64,000 nt of DNA from an uncultured Verrucomicrobiota bacterium (lineage in GTDB: Bacteria > Verrucomicrobiota > Kiritimatiellia > CAIQIC01 > Lenti-01): NCBI GenBank assembly GCA_937860055.1, contig CALMBO010000029.1, positions 62,001-126,000 on the forward strand. The letters run 5' to 3'. The notes under the pieces are model-generated. The model was not told the origin of the DNA and made no database searches. It was given only the letters and a program-made list of their open reading frames with translations. Made by a program: the position numbers and the translations under genes. Below are positions 61,552 to 64,000 of this stretch, piece after piece; position 1 is the first letter of the stretch; every line of letters starts with the position of its first letter.

Positions 61552-64000
61552 TCAGACGTCTTTCCCGCAGCATTTCTTGTATTTCTTCCCGCTGCCGCAG
61601 GGGCACGGGTCGTTGCGGCCCGTCTTGGGCTCGTCGCGCACCACCGGCTTCGTGTGGGCGGCGGAAAGCGCCGCGTTCATCGCCGCCTCCGCGCCGGCAT
61701 CGGCGCCGCCTTCGCGCCGGGGAGGATGGCTCCCCGTCGCGTGCCCGCCGGCCAGCGGGGCCACGTCCGCATGCTGCGCCTGCGCCAGCCGGTGCAGGTC
61801 GCCCAGGAACGTCTGGTAGGCGCGCGGCGCGGTCGTCGCGCGGAAGATCCGCCCGGCGATCTCGCCCTTGATGCGGTCCATCAGGTCCGCGAACAGCGTA
61901 TAGGCCTCGTTCTTGTACTCCACCAGCGGGTCGCGCTGGCCATAGGCCCGCAGGCCCACGCCCTGCCTCAGCGTGTCCATGTTGCGCAGGTATTCCTGCC
62001 ACTGCGTGTCCACCGCGTTCAGCATGATGAACCGCTCCATCGAGTTCAGCTGCGCGGGATCCTCCAGCGCGCACTTGTCCGCGTAGGCCTTGCCCACGCG
62101 CCCGAACACGGCCTTGGCCGTCGCTTCGGCATCCACCCCGCCCCGCCGGCCTTCCTTCTTCACCGCCTGGTCCGGATGGAAACCGACCGGGAACTGGCTG
62201 TTCACCCACGTCGCGAACCCGTTCAGGGTCTCCTCGTCGCCGTCGAGGTCCTCCGCCCGCGCGTAGATCACGTCCTGCACCACGTCCAGCAGGTGCTCGC
62301 GCACCTGCTCCGCCGCGACGATCTGGCTGCGGAAGCCGTAGATGATCTCGCGCTGCTTGTTCATCACGTCGTCGTATTCCAGCGTCCGCTTGCGGATGGC
62401 GAAGTTCTGCTGCTCCACCCGCCGCTGCGCCGTCTCGATCGAGCGGTTCAGCCAGCGGTGCTCCAGCACCTCCCCCTCCTGGATGCCCAGCTTCTCCATG
62501 ATGCCCGAGATGCGGTCGCTCCCGAACAGCCGCATCAGGTCGTCCTCCAGCGAGACGAAGAACCGCGACATGCCCGGATCGCCCTGCCGCGCGCAGCGCC
62601 CGCGCAGCTGGCGGTCGATGCGCCGCGACTCGTGCCGCTCGCTGCCGATCACGTACAGCCCGCAGGGACGCTCCTCGATCAGCTCCCGCAGCGTCTTGCC
62701 CTCGACCTTGTCGGTCAGCTTCGTCTTCCCCGTCACCAGCTCGCGCTCCATCCAGATCACCCCGGGGCCCAGCTTGATGTCCGTCCCGCGGCCCGCCATG
62801 TTCGTGGCGATCGTGATCGCCCCCGGCTGGCCCGCGTTCGCCACGATCTCGGCCTCGCGCTGGTGGTTCTTCGCGTTCAGCACGTTGTGCGGAATGTTCA
62901 CGCGCCGCAGCATGCGGCTCAGGATCTCCGACATGTCCACCGAGATCGTGCCCACCAGCACCGGCTGCTTCCGCTGGTAGCACGCCGAGATCTCCTCGAT
63001 GATGGCGTTGAACTTCTCGCGCTGCGTCTTGTAGATGTGGTCGTTCCCGTCCACCCGCCGCACCGGCCGGTTCGTCGGGATCACCACCACGTCCATCTTG
63101 TAGATCGACGAGAATTCGTCCGCCTCGGTCTCGGCCGTGCCCGTCATGCCGGACAGCTTCTTGTACAGCCGGAAATAGTTCTGGATGGTGATCGTCGCCA
63201 GCGTCTGCGTCTCGCGCTCGATGCGCACCCCCTCCTTGGCCTCGATGGCCTGGTGCAGCCCGTCGCTCCACCGCCGCCCCGGCATCAGGCGACCCGTGAA
63301 TTCGTCCACGATGATCACCTGGTTGTCCTGGATCACGTACTGCACGTCGCGCTCGTAGACGCTGTAGGCGCGGATGAGCTGGTCCACCGCGTGGATGCGC
63401 TCGCTCTTGTCCGCGAACTGGTTCTGCAGCTCCTGGCGCTTCTGGAACTTCTGCTGGTCCGTCAGCGCCGTGTCGCCGTCGAGCTCCGCCAGCGCGGAGA
63501 CGAGGTCCGGCACCACGTAGTAGTCGGGGTCCGCCGGATTCATGGCGTTGCAGCCCTTGTCCGTCAGGCTCGCGTCGCTGCCCTTCTCGTCGATCACGAA
63601 ATAAAGCTCCTCGCGCAGCGCCCGCGCCTGCTCCTTGTTCATGTCCACCAGCATCATGCCCTGGACCTTCTCGAGCAGGCGGCGCGCCTTGGGCTCCTCC
63701 AGCAGGTGCAGGAGCTGCCGGTTCTTCGGCATGCCCTGGCTCACCTGGTACAGCTTCAGCATCGCGGTCTCTTCGTCGCCCTTGTCGATCGCCGCCTTGG
63801 CCGCCGCCATCAGGTCCGTGCACAGGTCGCGCTGCTTGCGCACCATGCGCTCCACCGACGGCTTCACGATCTGGTACTGCTCCGTCGAATACGGCGCCGG
63901 CCCCGAAATGATCAGCGGCGTGCGCGCCTCGTCGATCAAAATGCTGTCCACCTCGTCCACGATCGCGTAGTTCCAGCCCCGCTGCACCATCTCCTGCGGG
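61552..64000 (-). CDS. secA: Preprotein translocase ATPase SecA (5' end outside window)
   Basis: The ATPase driving Sec-dependent export. The C-terminal 815 or so residues are present; the N-terminus, including Walker A, lies beyond 64000. Seen: [20 protein letters not shown] (DEVD), [78 protein letters not shown] and [20 protein letters not shown] (motif VI). There is a relatively large region near the intermediate domain ([20 protein letters not shown]). The C-terminal zinc-binding [18 protein letters not shown] is intact. [10 protein letters not shown], rather than GRSGRQGDPG, is seen in Bacteroidetes/PVC-type SecA. Confidence 0.97.
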   Translation of the reverse strand, partial: PQEMVQRGWNYAIVDEVDSILIDEARTPLIISGPAPYSTEQYQIVKPSVERMVRKQRDLCTDLMAAAKAAIDKGDEETAMLKLYQVSQGMPKNRQLLHLLEEPKARRLLEKVQGMMLVDMNKEQARALREELYFVIDEKGSDASLTDKGCNAMNPADPDYYVVPDLVSALAELDGDTALTDQQKFQKRQELQNQFADKSERIHAVDQLIRAYSVYERDVQYVIQDNQVIIVDEFTGRLMPGRRWSDGLHQAIEAKEGVRIERETQTLATITIQNYFRLYKKLSGMTGTAETEADEFSSIYKMDVVVIPTNRPVRRVDGNDHIYKTQREKFNAIIEEISACYQRKQPVLVGTISVDMSEILSRMLRRVNIPHNVLNAKNHQREAEIVANAGQPGAITIATNMAGRGTDIKLGPGVIWMERELVTGKTKLTDKVEGKTLRELIEERPCGLYVIGSERHESRRIDRQLRGRCARQGDPGMSRFFVSLEDDLMRLFGSDRISGIMEKLGIQEGEVLEHRWLNRSIETAQRRVEQQNFAIRKRTLEYDDVMNKQREIIYGFRSQIVAAEQVREHLLDVVQDVIYARAEDLDGDEETLNGFATWVNSQFPVGFHPDQAVKKEGRRGGVDAEATAKAVFGRVGKAYADKCALEDPAQLNSMERFIMLNAVDTQWQEYLRNMDTLRQGVGLRAYGQRDPLVEYKNEAYTLFADLMDRIKGEIAGRIFRATTAPRAYQTFLGDLHRLAQAQHADVAPLAGGHATGSHPPRREGGADAGAEAAMNAALSAAHTKPVVRDEPKTGRNDPCPCGSGKKYKKCCGKDV

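Noticed and set aside
60197-63823. Open frame joining an extra ~750 residues to the N-terminus of PcnB
   Set aside because: The extra part is an out-of-frame reading of secA; the PcnB family start and secA stop place the true start at 61549.

Overview
The window is a GC-rich, gene-dense bacterial chromosome segment with strong C/G preference at third codon positions. Several features suggest a member of the Verrucomicrobiota/Kiritimatiellota or wider PVC group. Large secreted proteins end in short aromatic-basic tails (RYYRITIP, DYRIRIPVFEP) and carry Ig-like, LTD and Ca-binding repeat modules. The segment also has a membrane pyrophosphatase with the K+-dependent signature, a class II photolyase, a three-subunit transhydrogenase and an AlgI/AlgJ-type acetylation pair. 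The taxonomic placement is inference from protein style; no rRNA gene is present.

Layout. 1-6043 (minus): 5'-complete but 3'-truncated hppA, then a tightly overlapping run of OppD-like ATPase, flavin oxidoreductase, rimO and an exported barrel-like protein. 6129-10853 (plus): DRTGG-like protein plus rhomboid protease, gpmI, a YggU-family protein and a solitary hypD, with unusual repeats between them. 10885-28632: three very large secreted proteins (a carboxypeptidase-SUMF1 fusion, an S8 protease with duplicated LTD/Ig modules, a 2865-residue GH13 amylase with a GH57-like region) and psuG. 28896-31753: an anchored unknown protein, a beta-propeller protein and a tRNA(CAU) with a near-consensus promoter. 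31831-42679: AddB/AddA-like repair nuclease, photolyase, pntAA-pntAB-pntB and a chalcone-isomerase-like exported protein. 42692-46418 (minus): lipoprotein, MBOAT and AlgJ-like O-acetylation cassette. 46513-49206: aroF-pheA-chorismate mutase operon behind an apparent Tyr/Phe attenuator. 49270-60111: TGS-uridine-kinase-like protein, HTH-EIIA fusion, flavin reductase, the GNAT/PLC-like/tlyA/nadK overlap operon, an exported DEDDh exonuclease, a hydrolase and a glycosyltransferase pair. 60197-64000 (minus): pcnB with a His-rich tail, following secA, which is cut by the window end.

Working together: aroF, pheA and the chorismate mutase form a phenylalanine branch in one transcript. Its leader encodes a short peptide with Tyr-Tyr and Phe-Ile-Phe and can fold into mutually exclusive terminator and antiterminator structures. 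I regard this as the most interesting regulatory find. The second is a set of TTTTCCA...TGGAAAA palindromes at two loci, spaced by whole helical turns. A third recurrent theme is promoters whose predicted start site falls on the start codon, which suggests leaderless mRNAs.

No CRISPR array, insertion sequence, integrase or rRNA was seen. No gene-free stretch exceeds about 300 bases.
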